64,000 nt of DNA from Aequoribacter fuscus (GCF_009910365.1 NZ_CP036423.1:1860001-1924000), one strand, 5' to 3'. Shown: positions 52,918 to 62,503, counted from the first letter of the stretch. Notes: generated by a model from the sequence alone, not told the origin. Numbers and translations are program-made.

Positions 52918-53538
52918 CGTGATGATGTGCCCGTGTACGCGCTGGGCTTTGCCGACGAACTCGCCCCAGTTGCGCTACTGGACAATGAAGGTAATGAAGT
53001 TGCCGTGGGCGAGGTGGGGGAAATCGCCATAAAACCAACCGAGCCCTACCTTATTTTTAACGGCTATTTTGATGACCCAGAAGCCACAAAAAAAGCCTTC
53101 CATGGCGACTGGTATTGCACTGGAGATATGGGTAGGCAAGACCCAGCTACCGGCGCGTTTTTCTACATTGATCGAAAGCGCGACGCCATTCGCTTTGGTG
53201 GTCGCAATATCTCGACGCTGGAAGTTGAAGGCGTAGCGCGAAAGTTTCCTGGTATTGCGGATATCGCTGCCTATGGCATGCCGCACCCTGACGTGCCCGG
53301 GGAGCATGAACTCGCGCTCGCTATCGTTGAGGCTCAAGGTGCTAAAGTGGATGAAAGAGCGTTGTGCGAATTTATAAATGAAAACGGGCCATACTATTTT
53401 GTGCCCAGGTACATCACCAAATTTGAGGCTCTGCCCTATACGCCAACGAACAAGGTGCAGAAGTTTCAATTGCAAGAAAAAGGGGTCTTAGTACAAACGT
53501 GGGATATAAAAACCTCTGACTATGTAGTAAAACGTTAA
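52918..53538 (+). pseudogene. acyl-CoA synthetase (AMP-binding), C-terminal piece
   Basis: About 205 residues of an adenylate-forming enzyme. They include the GEIAIKPTEPYLIFNGYFDD stretch, the ATP-binding WYCTGDMGRQD motif, the hinge RKRDAIRFGGRNIST and the C-terminal NKVQKFQL segment with the catalytic Lys. The N-terminal 300 residues or so, including the P-loop, are absent because the IS91-family element lies upstream. A GTG at 52927 could start a shortened product, but it would have no adenylation core. A TonB receptor follows 34 bases later. Confidence 0.87.
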
Positions 53539-53572
53539 CAAAGATTAACAATAACCAAAATGGGAGTAGCAC

Positions 53573-56131
53573 ATGAGCTTAAACAAGCAAACTAAACGGT
53601 CGGTTCTCGCTTTGTCGGTCGCCGCTGCAGTGGGTGGATTTAGCGTTCCGTCAGCCTTCTCGCAGAGCGTGTTGATGGAAGAAGTAATCGTTACCGCTCA
53701 GAAACGAGAAGAAAGCAACCAGAATATCCCGATTTCTATTACCGCAATGAGTGCTGAGATGATGGAAAAGCGGGGCATCCAGAACACGCAGGATTTGCTG
53801 CTTCAAACCCCTGGTATGGGCGGTTTTGAGTCGCCTGGGTCAAAGGGTACAACGGCGATTAATATGCGGGGCGTTGGTGCGGGTCAGCCGGCTAACTTGT
53901 CGGTGGATCCAGCGATCGGGATTTATGTCGACGGTGTCTTCATCGGGAAGCAGGTAGGATCGGCACTCGACGTGGCAGAAGTTGAGCGCATCGAAGTGCT
54001 GCGTGGCCCGCAGGGCACACTGTACGGTCGTAACACCGTGGGCGGTGCAGTTAACTTCATCTCGAAAAAGCCAACGGGCGAATTCGATATGAAAATCCAA
54101 GCGGGTGTAGGCAACTACGGCGCCAAGAAATTCCGCGTAGTGACCAACCTGCCAGCGGTGGGTGAGGTAGGCAGCGGTTTAGGTCAGCTTTCAACTAACT
54201 TCGTTTACCAGACACGCGAGCGTGACCCTTTCTATGATGATGTGGATCCGTCAAAGCCCGGTTATAACGATCAAGACCGTCAGGCCTATCGGTTTGCGGC
54301 TAATTTAGACGTGAGCGAGCGGTTCTCGATTGACTACATCTACGACAAGAGTGAGCTCGATGAACTCAATAACTTGGAACGTATCGTTGGGGTTAACCCT
54401 CTTGATCCCGCCGGTAACGTGCCGTTAATTGGGACTTTGCAAGGTTTACTTCAAGGTGCTCAGTTTTGGGGTAGTAACCCTGCGGCTGACCCATTGATAG
54501 CATCGCGGTGGGTACCCTCGCTGCAAAAGACCATCGCTGAATACCAAGCGCGTCTTGCAGAGGGTAGTGGCCGCAAAAGCAAGGGCGCTTCAGATTCGAC
54601 TCCGGTAACCGTAACTGAAGCAGACGGTCATAACTTGTCTCTGACCTGGGACTTTGATGATTTTCAGGTTAAGTCGATCACCGCGCAGCGCGAAATTGAG
54701 AGCTACGTGGGCGGTGACCTTGAAGATCTTGATAGCCGATTGGACGCAAATGGCATCGGTGCTTATGGTGATCTCGTGCATTTGACACTAGGTCAGATTT
54801 ACGGTGGCACGGTAGCTGCAACCGCGGGGTTATTTGGCCCGGGAACCCCGGGGGTCGCTTTCGCATCGCCATTTACCGCAGCGCTTTGGAATGCCATTGA
54901 TACCCAAGGCGCTAACCAGAGCTATCAGGATACGTATAGCGACTACGAGCAATTCAGCCAAGAACTTCAGGTGGTTGGTTCCAAAGATCTTGTCGAATAT
55001 GCCTTTGGTATTTACTACTTTGAAGATGAAAGTAACTACGATCGTTACGCTATCTTCGCGGCGCCGCTTACCGGTAATGGCTCGCAGAAGTATCGGCTAG
55101 AAACGGAGGCTGTAGCAGTCTATGGCCAAATGACTTTCCGCCCAAGTGAAGACAGCCCATTTGCTGCGACTTTTGGTATTCGCTATACGGAGGAAGACAA
55201 GTCGATAGCCTATAACTATCCCGCATACAATACGCCCTTCGGCCCCGCGCCTGCGCTTGTGGGTGATGATGCCGAGAGTTTTGATGACATTAGCTATACG
55301 CTCGCTTTGTCATACCAGCCAAGTGATGATCTCAACGTATATGGTCGCTACGCTACCGGTTATCGATCTGGCGGTTTTAACGGTGAACAGGCAGGTAGTG
55401 ATGCTTTCCAGGAAGAGAAAGTAAACTCTTGGGAGTTGGGTGCCAAGAGCTCACTCATGGATGGTCGCTTACGCGCAAACTTTGCGCTGTGGGGTTACGT
55501 TTGGGAGGACATTCAGGTTGCGGTAAGTGATACCTCCTCTGGTAGCATCACTTCTGGCTTGGTTAACGCCGGTGAAGCAGATCGTTGGGGTTCCGAAATT
55601 GAGCTGATGGGCGCCTTGAGTGACAACCTCGTACTCGGATTTAACTACAGCTATATCAACGGTGATTTCGAGGAATTCCCTGACGTGTGTGGCTTCTCCG
55701 GTATTTGTATTGACGGCACATCGGCGGCTACACGAGGTACCTCGCCCAGCAATCAGTACAGCGTGTTCGCTGATTTTACGGTGGCGCGTTTGAGTAACGG
55801 TGAAATCACGGGTTTTGTTAACGCGTCTTATTCAGACGAGATTGCTGAGAACGCACTGTGGTCCCAGATTTTGAACGATGCTGATGGTAGGGCAGCGTTT
55901 CCACGCGTAAATCCACCACAGATTCTAGATCAAAAGACCTTAGTTAATGCACAGTTGGCTTGGCAAGATATTCAAGTGGGCGACGGCACGTTAACCGTGA
56001 CCTTATGGGGCCGCAACTTGCTCGATGATGACTATCCAAACTACTCCATTAACTTTGGTGGTTTGAACTTCATCACTGAGTCTTATGGCGATCCTAAAAC
56101 CTACGGTCTGGATTTTACCTACGAGTTCTAA
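53573..56131 (+). CDS. TonB-dependent outer-membrane receptor
   Basis: An 852-residue receptor. The signal peptide ends near AFS|QS (residue 30), the TonB box is EEVIVTAQKREE, the plug contains VLRGPQGTLYGRNTVGGAVN, and the barrel ends with the aromatic YGLDFTYEF that the BAM machinery recognises. GGGAG precedes the ATG. It was probably co-transcribed with the acyl-CoA synthetase before the IS91 insertion, which points to a lipid, sterol-like or aromatic acid ligand (inference). Confidence 0.94.
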   Translation: MSLNKQTKRSVLALSVAAAVGGFSVPSAFSQSVLMEEVIVTAQKREESNQNIPISITAMSAEMMEKRGIQNTQDLLLQTPGMGGFESPGSKGTTAINMRGVGAGQPANLSVDPAIGIYVDGVFIGKQVGSALDVAEVERIEVLRGPQGTLYGRNTVGGAVNFISKKPTGEFDMKIQAGVGNYGAKKFRVVTNLPAVGEVGSGLGQLSTNFVYQTRERDPFYDDVDPSKPGYNDQDRQAYRFAANLDVSERFSIDYIYDKSELDELNNLERIVGVNPLDPAGNVPLIGTLQGLLQGAQFWGSNPAADPLIASRWVPSLQKTIAEYQARLAEGSGRKSKGASDSTPVTVTEADGHNLSLTWDFDDFQVKSITAQREIESYVGGDLEDLDSRLDANGIGAYGDLVHLTLGQIYGGTVAATAGLFGPGTPGVAFASPFTAALWNAIDTQGANQSYQDTYSDYEQFSQELQVVGSKDLVEYAFGIYYFEDESNYDRYAIFAAPLTGNGSQKYRLETEAVAVYGQMTFRPSEDSPFAATFGIRYTEEDKSIAYNYPAYNTPFGPAPALVGDDAESFDDISYTLALSYQPSDDLNVYGRYATGYRSGGFNGEQAGSDAFQEEKVNSWELGAKSSLMDGRLRANFALWGYVWEDIQVAVSDTSSGSITSGLVNAGEADRWGSEIELMGALSDNLVLGFNYSYINGDFEEFPDVCGFSGICIDGTSAATRGTSPSNQYSVFADFTVARLSNGEITGFVNASYSDEIAENALWSQILNDADGRAAFPRVNPPQILDQKTLVNAQLAWQDIQVGDGTLTVTLWGRNLLDDDYPNYSINFGGLNFITESYGDPKTYGLDFTYEF

Positions 56132-56150
56132 TCCATTACGAGTCTCAAAG

Positions 56151-56177
56151 AAACCCAGCCTCGGCTGGGTTTTTTTT
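56151..56177 (+). terminator. rho-independent terminator of the TonB receptor
   Basis: AAACCCAGCC and GGCTGGGTTT form a 10-bp stem around a TC loop, followed by a T run, 19 bases after the receptor stop codon. The clearest intrinsic terminator in the window. Confidence 0.93.
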
Positions 56178-56285
56178 GGCCTTGCGAGTTACAACTTGGA
56201 TTGAGCGAGGTAGCTAGCCTGAATCGGCGAGTCAACTCCATGAGGGCAGCGAATCAACTCTGTGAGTGGATTGAATCGAATCCGG

Positions 56286-56532
56286 TCCGCGCGTGCGGCC
56301 ATAATCATCGCCTGAAGAATTTGCAAGCCCCGCTGCTCTTGCGGCACCCTAGCAAGTTGATCAAGCTGCTGGCCTTGCTGCTCGACCGAGGGAGACGGCG
56401 TAGCTGCTTGCTGTGTGTTAGTTTGATAGTTTTGATAAGCCTTCCAGGCTAAAGCGCCAACCCCCGCAACAGCACCATATTTGAGTGCGTTCTTCCCCAT
56501 TTTTCGTCCACGCTTAGAGCCCAGCAACAGCT
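56286..56532 (-). pseudogene. DUF533 gene fragment
   Basis: Encodes LLGSKRGRKMGKNALKYGAV through AMIMAARAD, corresponding to about residues 50-131 of the intact DUF533 protein at 21670-22359 with roughly 10 percent changes. Both ends are lost: sequence similarity starts at TCCGCGCGTGC and stops at CAGCAACAGC. The open frame extends further on both sides (56189-56659), but those parts are unrelated. Confidence 0.85.
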
Positions 56533-56578
56533 CGCAAATTGCAGGGCAATAAGAAAGTAATGCTAATTCCCGCGCAAT

Positions 56579-56780
56579 AGATCCGAGATCCTGCAGAGAG
56601 AGGATCAAGATCGGCTCGAAAAAGCGGGAGTTGAAGTTGTCGAAGCGCGGATAAGCCACTCAGCCTACTCGCCAGAGATCGCTAGTGCGATGCGTCAACG
56701 CTAACAAGCCTCCGCTATCGTAGCTGCGCGCCACAATATTGCTGAAGGTGCGGTAAGCATAGTCGGGGGCCACTTTAGAA
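56579..56780 (+). pseudogene. SPFH/Band-7 protein fragment
   Basis: Plus-strand translation gives [20 protein letters not shown], then [11 protein letters not shown], a TAA stop at 56702, and in the same frame QASAIVAARHNIAEGAV. This is the end of the SPFH domain of stomatin/prohibitin-like proteins (AGVEV-EARI-H-AYAPEIA, QQA-AIVAAR--IVEGAV in the family). The N-terminal part and everything beyond are missing. It starts directly where the DUF533 fragment ends. Confidence 0.75.
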
Positions 56781-56880
56781 CCAAGCTTAACTCCACTGAT
56801 CTAGACGCAGCCATTCAAACATGGAGCAGCACCAAGCAGCTCTGTTAAAAGCGCACCCAGAAATTGCGGTGGCTGTTGAA

Positions 56881-57549
56881 TCAAGAAATGTCTGTGTGCC
56901 ACTGAATCAGATCGCCAAAATCAGCACGAGCCGTGCGACACTGGTTGACCGGCGCGTCCTCTATAGGCCGGCCAAACGACAGACCAAACATCAGTTTGCG
57001 ACCATCAGTAATGCCCAGAGCATCCCTCAAAGTGCCTGCATGAAAACTCAAAGCCGTTTGCGGACAACTGCCGAGCCCCTCGTTTACCAAACCCAACATA
57101 ACGCTTTGGGCAAACATCCCCAGATCGCACGCCTCTCTTTCCGCAAAGCCCGCGGGCAAATAAAAGAACGCGACATGAGGCGCATCAAAAAACGTAAAGT
57201 TACGCATAAAGGCGATGTCGCGATTCACTTTATCGTGCCGGTCAATACCGGCTGCCTCTGTCAATGCCTTCGCGGATGCGATTTGTCGCTCCCTAAATTC
57301 CCCTTCGTACGCGCCGTCAAAAGGAAAATCTAGTTCGATCTCGCCCGCCTTCATTTTATTAGGCAACACCGCGCGTAACGCCTCGAGCTGAGGGCCGCTA
57401 ACAATGTGGACATACCACGGCTGCGTATTGCAGTTACTGGGTGCTGCAAGCGCGTTCTGAAACACTCGCTCGATGACGTTTTGATCTATCGTCTCAGGAT
57501 AGAATGCTCGCGTCGCACGTCGTTTATCAAGTACCTCATAAAACTCCAT
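56881..57549 (-). CDS. nitroreductase-family protein
   Basis: A 222-residue flavin enzyme. The entry segment RRATRAFYPETI and NALAAPSNCNTQPW form the FMN-binding part, and MLGLVNEGLGSCPQTALS with the C-terminal FGLSFGRPIED complete the fold. The frame extends to a GTG at 57570, but the ATG at 57549 has AAGGA about ten bases upstream. It reduces nitro or quinone-like compounds with NAD(P)H. It is the only intact-looking gene in the 56.2-59.9 kb decayed stretch. Confidence 0.88.
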   Translation of the reverse strand: MEFYEVLDKRRATRAFYPETIDQNVIERVFQNALAAPSNCNTQPWYVHIVSGPQLEALRAVLPNKMKAGEIELDFPFDGAYEGEFRERQIASAKALTEAAGIDRHDKVNRDIAFMRNFTFFDAPHVAFFYLPAGFAEREACDLGMFAQSVMLGLVNEGLGSCPQTALSFHAGTLRDALGITDGRKLMFGLSFGRPIEDAPVNQCRTARADFGDLIQWHTDIS

Positions 57550-57686
57550 AAAATGAATCCTTATCGCCACAAAGTTGGACCCTCACAATGTATAGGGAGT
57601 GCTACCTATTGTCGAGTAGCTTCAGTCTGTCACAAACCCAAGTCCATACGGGCGAAAAAGATCGCGCAAATCAAAGAGGGCATTAG

Positions 57687-58307
57687 CTAATTAATGAGTA
57701 CCATTCTGCCAACATCGTCTGCGAATTGGCCGCTATCGCGGTATCTGCAGGATTGAAGGCGAACAGTTAATGGTTCTTGTGTTAGATGGTGGCCAGTGGA
57801 GGTGATATTTTTTCCCGGTTGCAGACTAACGTTGGGATAGTGCGACTCGAACTCATCCACCATGTGCCAGAAGACGGTGGCGACCTTGTTGTCGAGCAGA
57901 CCAGTCTTGGCGAAGAGAAAAGTACCGGTGTGCAGGCAGGCGATCATGGCTCCCCTTTGGTGTTGCTCGAGTAACCAATCGATAGTGGTCCTGTGTGTCT
58001 CAATAAGCTGCTCTACTTCACACCAGATACCGGAGACCACAATCAAATCTGTATGCTCGACATCTGCAATTGAACAGTCACGTTGGTACCGTGAGCCGCT
58101 AGAGGTTTGCACCTGCTCACCGTCCTGAGTGGCAACCAAGACCTGCTCTCTGGAGCGAACGGTTGTTGCGGGCTCGGCGTGCAGCTGTGCCACTGCTCCG
58201 GCGTGGAACAAATCTCGTGCCATCACAATACTCATCTCCATCGAGCCATCAACTGCCAAGATGGTGACGGAATTTCGGGGGGTGGGAGTTGCGCGCGCGG
58301 CACTCAT
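57687..58307 (-). pseudogene. GlxA-type regulator lacking its AraC DNA-binding domain
   Basis: The first 155 residues follow the DJ-1/PfpI-like sensor domain of GlxA/FtrA regulators (SVTILAVDGSMEMSIVMARD, DLIVVSGIW, MIACLHTGTFLFAKTGLLDN, then VATVFWHMVDEFESHYPNVSL). After PGKNIT the sequence leaves the family and ends within 40 residues. The AraC-type helix-turn-helix half (about 120 residues) is absent, so it cannot act as a normal regulator. Confidence 0.8.
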
Positions 58308-58493
58308 AAATGGGCATTCTCCGATTCATGCAGCTTCGTCGTTGGGTAAGTGTACTGTTGAGAATATTACTATGTTGGGCCGTTTTATCTTATCAGGGGG
58401 TGCTTTTACGCAGGGCCATACTTGTTCGTCAGTCCTATGATGGTTCCTATATCAGTTATCCATCAAACCGACTTACCTGACAAGGAGGTTGCA

Positions 58494-58832
58494 ATGCCCA
58501 CTGTACTGTACGAAAGACGCGGGAGAATCGCTTACGTTACCCTTAATCGTCCCAAGGACATGAACGCCATTAACGAGGAAATGCACAAACTCTTGTGGGA
58601 AGTCTGGCAGGAGTTTGCCGCCGAGGAGATGGCCACGCGTATCCTGCCCAATGAGCAGTGGCGGTGCGCTCGGCCACGGAGACCATTCTTAACGTTATCG
58701 GCAGCCAAGCTCGCCTACGAGGCCTTCACCGGCTATTCGGGCGCAGCCAACCCGCCTGTGGTAGAGCTGTTGAAAAATTTTGCCGACAAGACTGACAAGG
58801 GACGCGCAGGAAGAAACAAAACCGAGCTGTAG
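58494..58832 (+). pseudogene. enoyl-CoA hydratase (crotonase) with the middle deleted
   Basis: AAGGAGG and an ATG lead into a good crotonase N terminus (VLYERRGRIAYVTLNRPKDM, then NAINEEM), and the last part (YSGAANPPVVELLKNFADKT, then DKGRAGRN) is a normal C terminus. Roughly 100-130 residues with the oxyanion-hole sequence are missing between. A short piece around 58651-58705 (AVAVRSATETILNVIG) reads in another frame, so small indels also occurred. The rejoined frame is open but catalytically empty. Confidence 0.82.
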
Positions 58833-59363
58833 TTGGCTGGGCCCGGTACCAGACTTCTGAATCAGTGTGGTAACGGGCAACTGCAACCGAAACTTCTGCT
58901 TTCAGATCGTGACGCACTTTAGCTCTTGCAGCCTATCGCCTGGCCGCTAGATCTTGAAGCTTAAGCAGTGACGGCAGCCAATGCCAGACGTTGCCTGTGA
59001 GTACCTATCACTCCCACTCTATTATCAATAAGCCATTTTCGTCTTTTATTTTCAATGGCTTATTTTACTTCTAATCGGTAATACCATGAAAAATACCATG
59101 CTGAGAAAATCCTTCAAAAAGTTTCATTTTTCGGCAAATCCGTAAGCACCGCATGTCTCATTCGAACACTCTTTCAACAGGATAGCCGTGAACGTCGAGG
59201 GCAGTGCAGGTCCACTTGTGCGTACTAACGGCCACTACCCTCAAACTCAGGCGACAAGCGGTTTAGCCTTCTCTATTCGTGCCCGCCGCTTTGGTGTGTT
59301 AAGCGCTTTCCACAGCATTCAGGGTAGTCTTTAAACGAGAAAGCTTGAAAGGACTCTACTCAC
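58833..59363. other. decayed non-coding stretch
   Basis: Apart from the attachment-like sequence at 59006-59150, no frame longer than a few tens of codons or recognisable fragment was identified here. Stop codons occur in all frames. Confidence 0.5.
59006..59150 (-). other. guaA-3'-end-like attachment sequence, right copy
   Basis: On the minus strand 59022-59008 reads ATAGAGTGGGAGTGA, that is Ile-Glu-Trp-Glu-stop, sharing GAGTGGGA with the left site. At 59080-59108 is AATACCATG-AAA-AATACCATG followed by CTGAGAAA, identical to the left copy but for one base. The spacing between core and repeats is 57 bases here and 55 there, with a TTTATTTTCAA block in between at both sites. Confidence 0.5.
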
Positions 59364-59968
59364 TCACAACCGGACAGTTCCGATCAATGTGGGCCCTGCT
59401 AGCGAGTTTAAAGCAAGAGATATTAGTCCGCCTGCATTTTTGCGCGCGGCAATCACGTTGGGTAACCAAGTACCGCCCGTCACAACCACTCGCGCGCAAC
59501 GCAGAACGATATCCGCAAGCGTGATCTGCTCACCATCAGAAAGGGGGTGAAGTGTCCCACTCGTTGAATGGACACAAGTGCCTAGACCATCAACACTGCA
59601 ACATCGTCGAGTACTGACTTCTCCAACGGCGCTCCACCGATGGGCGCAGGGATCACGCGCCAGCTCTGGCTTTCTATGTAAAACTCACAGATCTTCATGA
59701 GCTCGTGCATTTTCGCCTGACCCCAGATATCCGGCGGTGACAAAGGCTGTTACGGATAGCAGGCTTCAATATAGGCCAGAATCAGGCCGGTTTCTGACAA
59801 GAAGCGGCGGGGTGTTTCGATGCAGGGAATTTTCCCCAACGGACTTTTGTCGAGAGAGGTTGGATCGGTACCCGGTACAGCGGCTACTTCTTCAAAATCT
59901 ATGCCGCTGCTCAACATTGCCGTTACTAAAACCTCAGGTGATAAAACGCAACATATTTTCAGCACGCT
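59364..59968 (-). pseudogene. glutathione S-transferase, broken by a stop and a frameshift
   Basis: The N-terminal half reads LKICCVLSPEVLVTAMLSSG, then the PLGKIPCIETPRRFLSETGL glutathione-binding segment and YIEACYP, where a TAA (59750-59752) interrupts. The same frame continues with GQAKMHELMKICEFYIESQS. Further on, another frame gives DGEQITLADIVLRCARVVVT to a stop at 59364. At least one nonsense change and one frameshift are needed to explain it. Its 5' end overlaps the end of the deacetylase gene. Confidence 0.78.
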
Positions 59969-61049
59969 GAAGGAATTGATCTTGTTGCTCACTAAGTTTC
60001 TGATGCTCCTCAACGATAAACCCTGTGTAGGGGCCCTCAAAAGGATTGTCCTCTTTAGTAATTCTGGATTTCAGCCCACTCAACTCCTCGAAGATCGCCA
60101 GTGCCAGAAACGGCGTCATCGTCGGGTCATACCCCCCCTCATGGCTCAGCACCAAGTTACCGCTACACACATTAGCGGCGAGCTCCATGGTATATCGCGT
60201 CATTAGGCGGAAGCTTTCCGAGTGCAACAACATGCGCGCCGTTGGGTCGCTGAAACCTGCATCCAAGCCACTGGCCACAACGATCAAGTCCGGGCCAAAC
60301 TGGGTCACAGCTGGAATGATGATGCGCTCGAAAGCTGTGAGGTAGGCGCCAGTCCCGGAACCGGGTGGAAGCGGGATATTGAGGTTGTAGCCCTCCCCGT
60401 CGCCTTCACCGTTGTGTTCGACAAAACCACGCCCATAAATCATCTGGTCCTGATGAATCGAGAGCGTCAGAACCGAAGGATCAGAGTAAAAAGCGGATTC
60501 GGTTCCGTTTCCGTGGTGGGCGTCCCAATCAATTATTGCGACTTTCCGCAGGCCATGCTCTTGCATAGCGGACTTCACCGCGACGGCGATATTGGAAAAC
60601 ACACACAGCGCCATACCCGTGTCTTTCTCAGCGTGATGCCCTGGCGGCCTCACCAACGCATAGGCATTGCTGACTTCCTTATTTAATACGGCATCAATTG
60701 CTGCCTTAGTGCCGCCCGCCGCCAACGCGGCCAGCTCGAAACCCCCGCTAGGCATGAGCAGGCCTGACCCCGCGTAGCCTCCATGATCCGCGCTAATCTC
60801 TGCCACGCGGTTGATATAGTCCAGATCGTGGACAAGTGCTAATTCCTCGTTGGACACACACGCCGGCTTGATCAGTTTAAGCTGTTCCAGAAGCCCGGCC
60901 GTCTCGAGCAGATTCAGTATTCGCCGCTTGCTTTCAGGTGTTTCGGGCTGAGTACCTGGTTGAATGAAACGGTAGTCATTGAACACGCTAGCGTAGGAAC
61001 CGAAGTCGTACCACATATAACGCTCATCCCACACCAAACCCGTTTTCAT
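59934..61049 (-). CDS. histone-deacetylase-family amidohydrolase
   Basis: A 371-residue zinc amidohydrolase of the acetylpolyamine/class II HDAC type. RPPGHHAEKDTGMALCVFSN holds the catalytic His138-His139. Zinc ligands are Asp176 and His178 in DWDAHHGNGTESAFY and Asp263 in SGLDAGFSDP. SHEGGYDP supplies the catalytic Tyr. In bacteria such enzymes remove acetyl groups from acetylpolyamines, acylated amines or related small amides. It is followed upstream (in transcription) by the PhyH gene with a 53-base gap. Confidence 0.92.
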   Translation of the reverse strand: MKTGLVWDERYMWYDFGSYASVFNDYRFIQPGTQPETPESKRRILNLLETAGLLEQLKLIKPACVSNEELALVHDLDYINRVAEISADHGGYAGSGLLMPSGGFELAALAAGGTKAAIDAVLNKEVSNAYALVRPPGHHAEKDTGMALCVFSNIAVAVKSAMQEHGLRKVAIIDWDAHHGNGTESAFYSDPSVLTLSIHQDQMIYGRGFVEHNGEGDGEGYNLNIPLPPGSGTGAYLTAFERIIIPAVTQFGPDLIVVASGLDAGFSDPTARMLLHSESFRLMTRYTMELAANVCSGNLVLSHEGGYDPTMTPFLALAIFEELSGLKSRITKEDNPFEGPYTGFIVEEHQKLSEQQDQFLQRAENMLRFIT

Positions 61050-61102
61050 CGCGATACTCCCGTTCTAGTTGAGTTTCTGCAGCCTCATCATTGCCGGCTA
61101 CT

Positions 61103-61957
61103 TTACAATCTGCCTGCTGCCAGCATGTCCGCTGGGATGCCGTTATCCACCGCCCCTAAAAAACCTTCGCCTTTTGCGATTCCATCATGCACGCCGAAGC
61201 CCAAGAGCTCTTGTGCTCTACGCGACATTTTCCGAACGCGCTCTCTAGAAATGGATAAATAGCTGTTCTCTTCGGTCCGGAGCCAGCCAAGGCAAAAGCT
61301 GGTATGCATGCCTCGCCGGACGGCGTCTGTTCTATTAGAGCCCGCACCGTGCAGCGTAGACCCCAGATAAATCACTGCCGATCCTGGAGCCATTTCAGCA
61401 ATGACGATTTCTTCGGGTTTTGGCACTCGATCATGGGGCCACCGATGGCTACCTGGCACCACGCGAGTCGCACCCATATCTGCAGTGTACTCACTGAGAG
61501 CAATAAGTGACGCAAATTGCACATGGCCACCGATGGCACTCGTTAACTCCCTGGGCCAGACATCCTGATCGCGATGAATCAATTGATCCCCTGACCCAGG
61601 CCCACGATCGAGAACGTGAGCAAGATTTAAAGTATAATCAGAGCAATTGGGTAGCAGTATCTGATCACCTACCAGCTTGAAAATAGGGTGAAGCAATACC
61701 GCATTCACAAATGTGTCTGACACATTGGCAACCCCGGTCAAATGTTTTGTGTGCGGACCGTGAAAGAACTCAACCGCTGCGTTTGGATGGGCATGATTCA
61801 CCGGTTTCTTTTCCAGCGCAGGGTTAATCTCAGCGTTTAACCGATCGAGTTCCTCGCTTGTCAAAAAACCCTCAATAACGAGCGCGCCATTTAGGTCAAG
61901 CTCGTTGAGGATGTCCGCGGCTGAAGCCGTCACAGGGAAGTGTTTGAGAGTCGTCAT
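61103..61957 (-). CDS. phytanoyl-CoA dioxygenase (PhyH) family protein
   Basis: A 284-residue Fe(II)/2-oxoglutarate oxygenase. The metal triad is His133-x-Asp135 (LIHRDQD) and His208 (STLHGAGSNRT), counted from the GTG at 61972; the 2-oxoglutarate Arg lies in DAVRRGMH. The ATG at 61957 was chosen because a GTG five codons earlier has no better ribosome-binding site. It hydroxylates small molecules, often amino acids or lipids. The neighbours suggest an amine- or amino-acid-derived substrate. Confidence 0.88.
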   Translation of the reverse strand: MTTLKHFPVTASAADILNELDLNGALVIEGFLTSEELDRLNAEINPALEKKPVNHAHPNAAVEFFHGPHTKHLTGVANVSDTFVNAVLLHPIFKLVGDQILLPNCSDYTLNLAHVLDRGPGSGDQLIHRDQDVWPRELTSAIGGHVQFASLIALSEYTADMGATRVVPGSHRWPHDRVPKPEEIVIAEMAPGSAVIYLGSTLHGAGSNRTDAVRRGMHTSFCLGWLRTEENSYLSISRERVRKMSRRAQELLGFGVHDGIAKGEGFLGAVDNGIPADMLAAGRL

Positions 61958-62017
61958 AGAATATGCGTCCACAAAATAGTCACGTTTTCTTTCACAAAAT
62001 AGCGAGCTAACCCGACA

Positions 62018-62503
62018 TTAATTCGACGCGATAGCTGAAACTTCAATCAGTATTCTGGAGTCAGCGAGTGTTTCCACGCCAATCATGCTGAAAGCGTGTG
62101 CCGGAAACGGCTGACCCTCAAGTGCTACGGCCATTCCTGCCATGATTTCCTGTGCAGCTTCTGCATTCAGGCCGCGAATATACAAGGTACTACTGACGAT
62201 ATCTTCCGGCTCGGCCCCCGCCGCGCGAATCGCGAGAATGACATTCCCAAGTGCTTGTATTGTTTGCGCACGGTAATCACCAATTCCCACGAGTTTCATG
62301 TTTTCGTCATAGGCGACCTGCCCCGCAACGTAAATCGTCTCGCGGCCGGTTGTCGCCATCACTTGATGGAAACCTGGCATTGCGAACAAGCCGGGGGGAT
62401 CTATCGCCCGATGGGTAAGTGGCTGGCTTTGAGGGCCAGTGGCGGAGCACCCTTGTGTGACAATCGCCGCAAAAACAACCAGCCATGCATATAAAGGTTT
62501 CAC
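62018..62503 (-). CDS. RidA-family protein exported as a lipoprotein
   Basis: A 161-residue RidA-fold protein with a lipoprotein signal (WLVVFAAIVTQGC, Cys19). The domain includes YVAGQVAYDENMKLVGIGDY, then VSSTLYIRGL, and ends in ILIEVSAIA. The C-terminal Arg typical of active imine deaminases is replaced around ADSRILIEV, though an Arg is nearby. Extracytoplasmic RidA proteins are unusual; this one matches the exported oxidase encoded just upstream. Confidence 0.88.
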   Translation of the reverse strand: MKPLYAWLVVFAAIVTQGCSATGPQSQPLTHRAIDPPGLFAMPGFHQVMATTGRETIYVAGQVAYDENMKLVGIGDYRAQTIQALGNVILAIRAAGAEPEDIVSSTLYIRGLNAEAAQEIMAGMAVALEGQPFPAHAFSMIGVETLADSRILIEVSAIASN

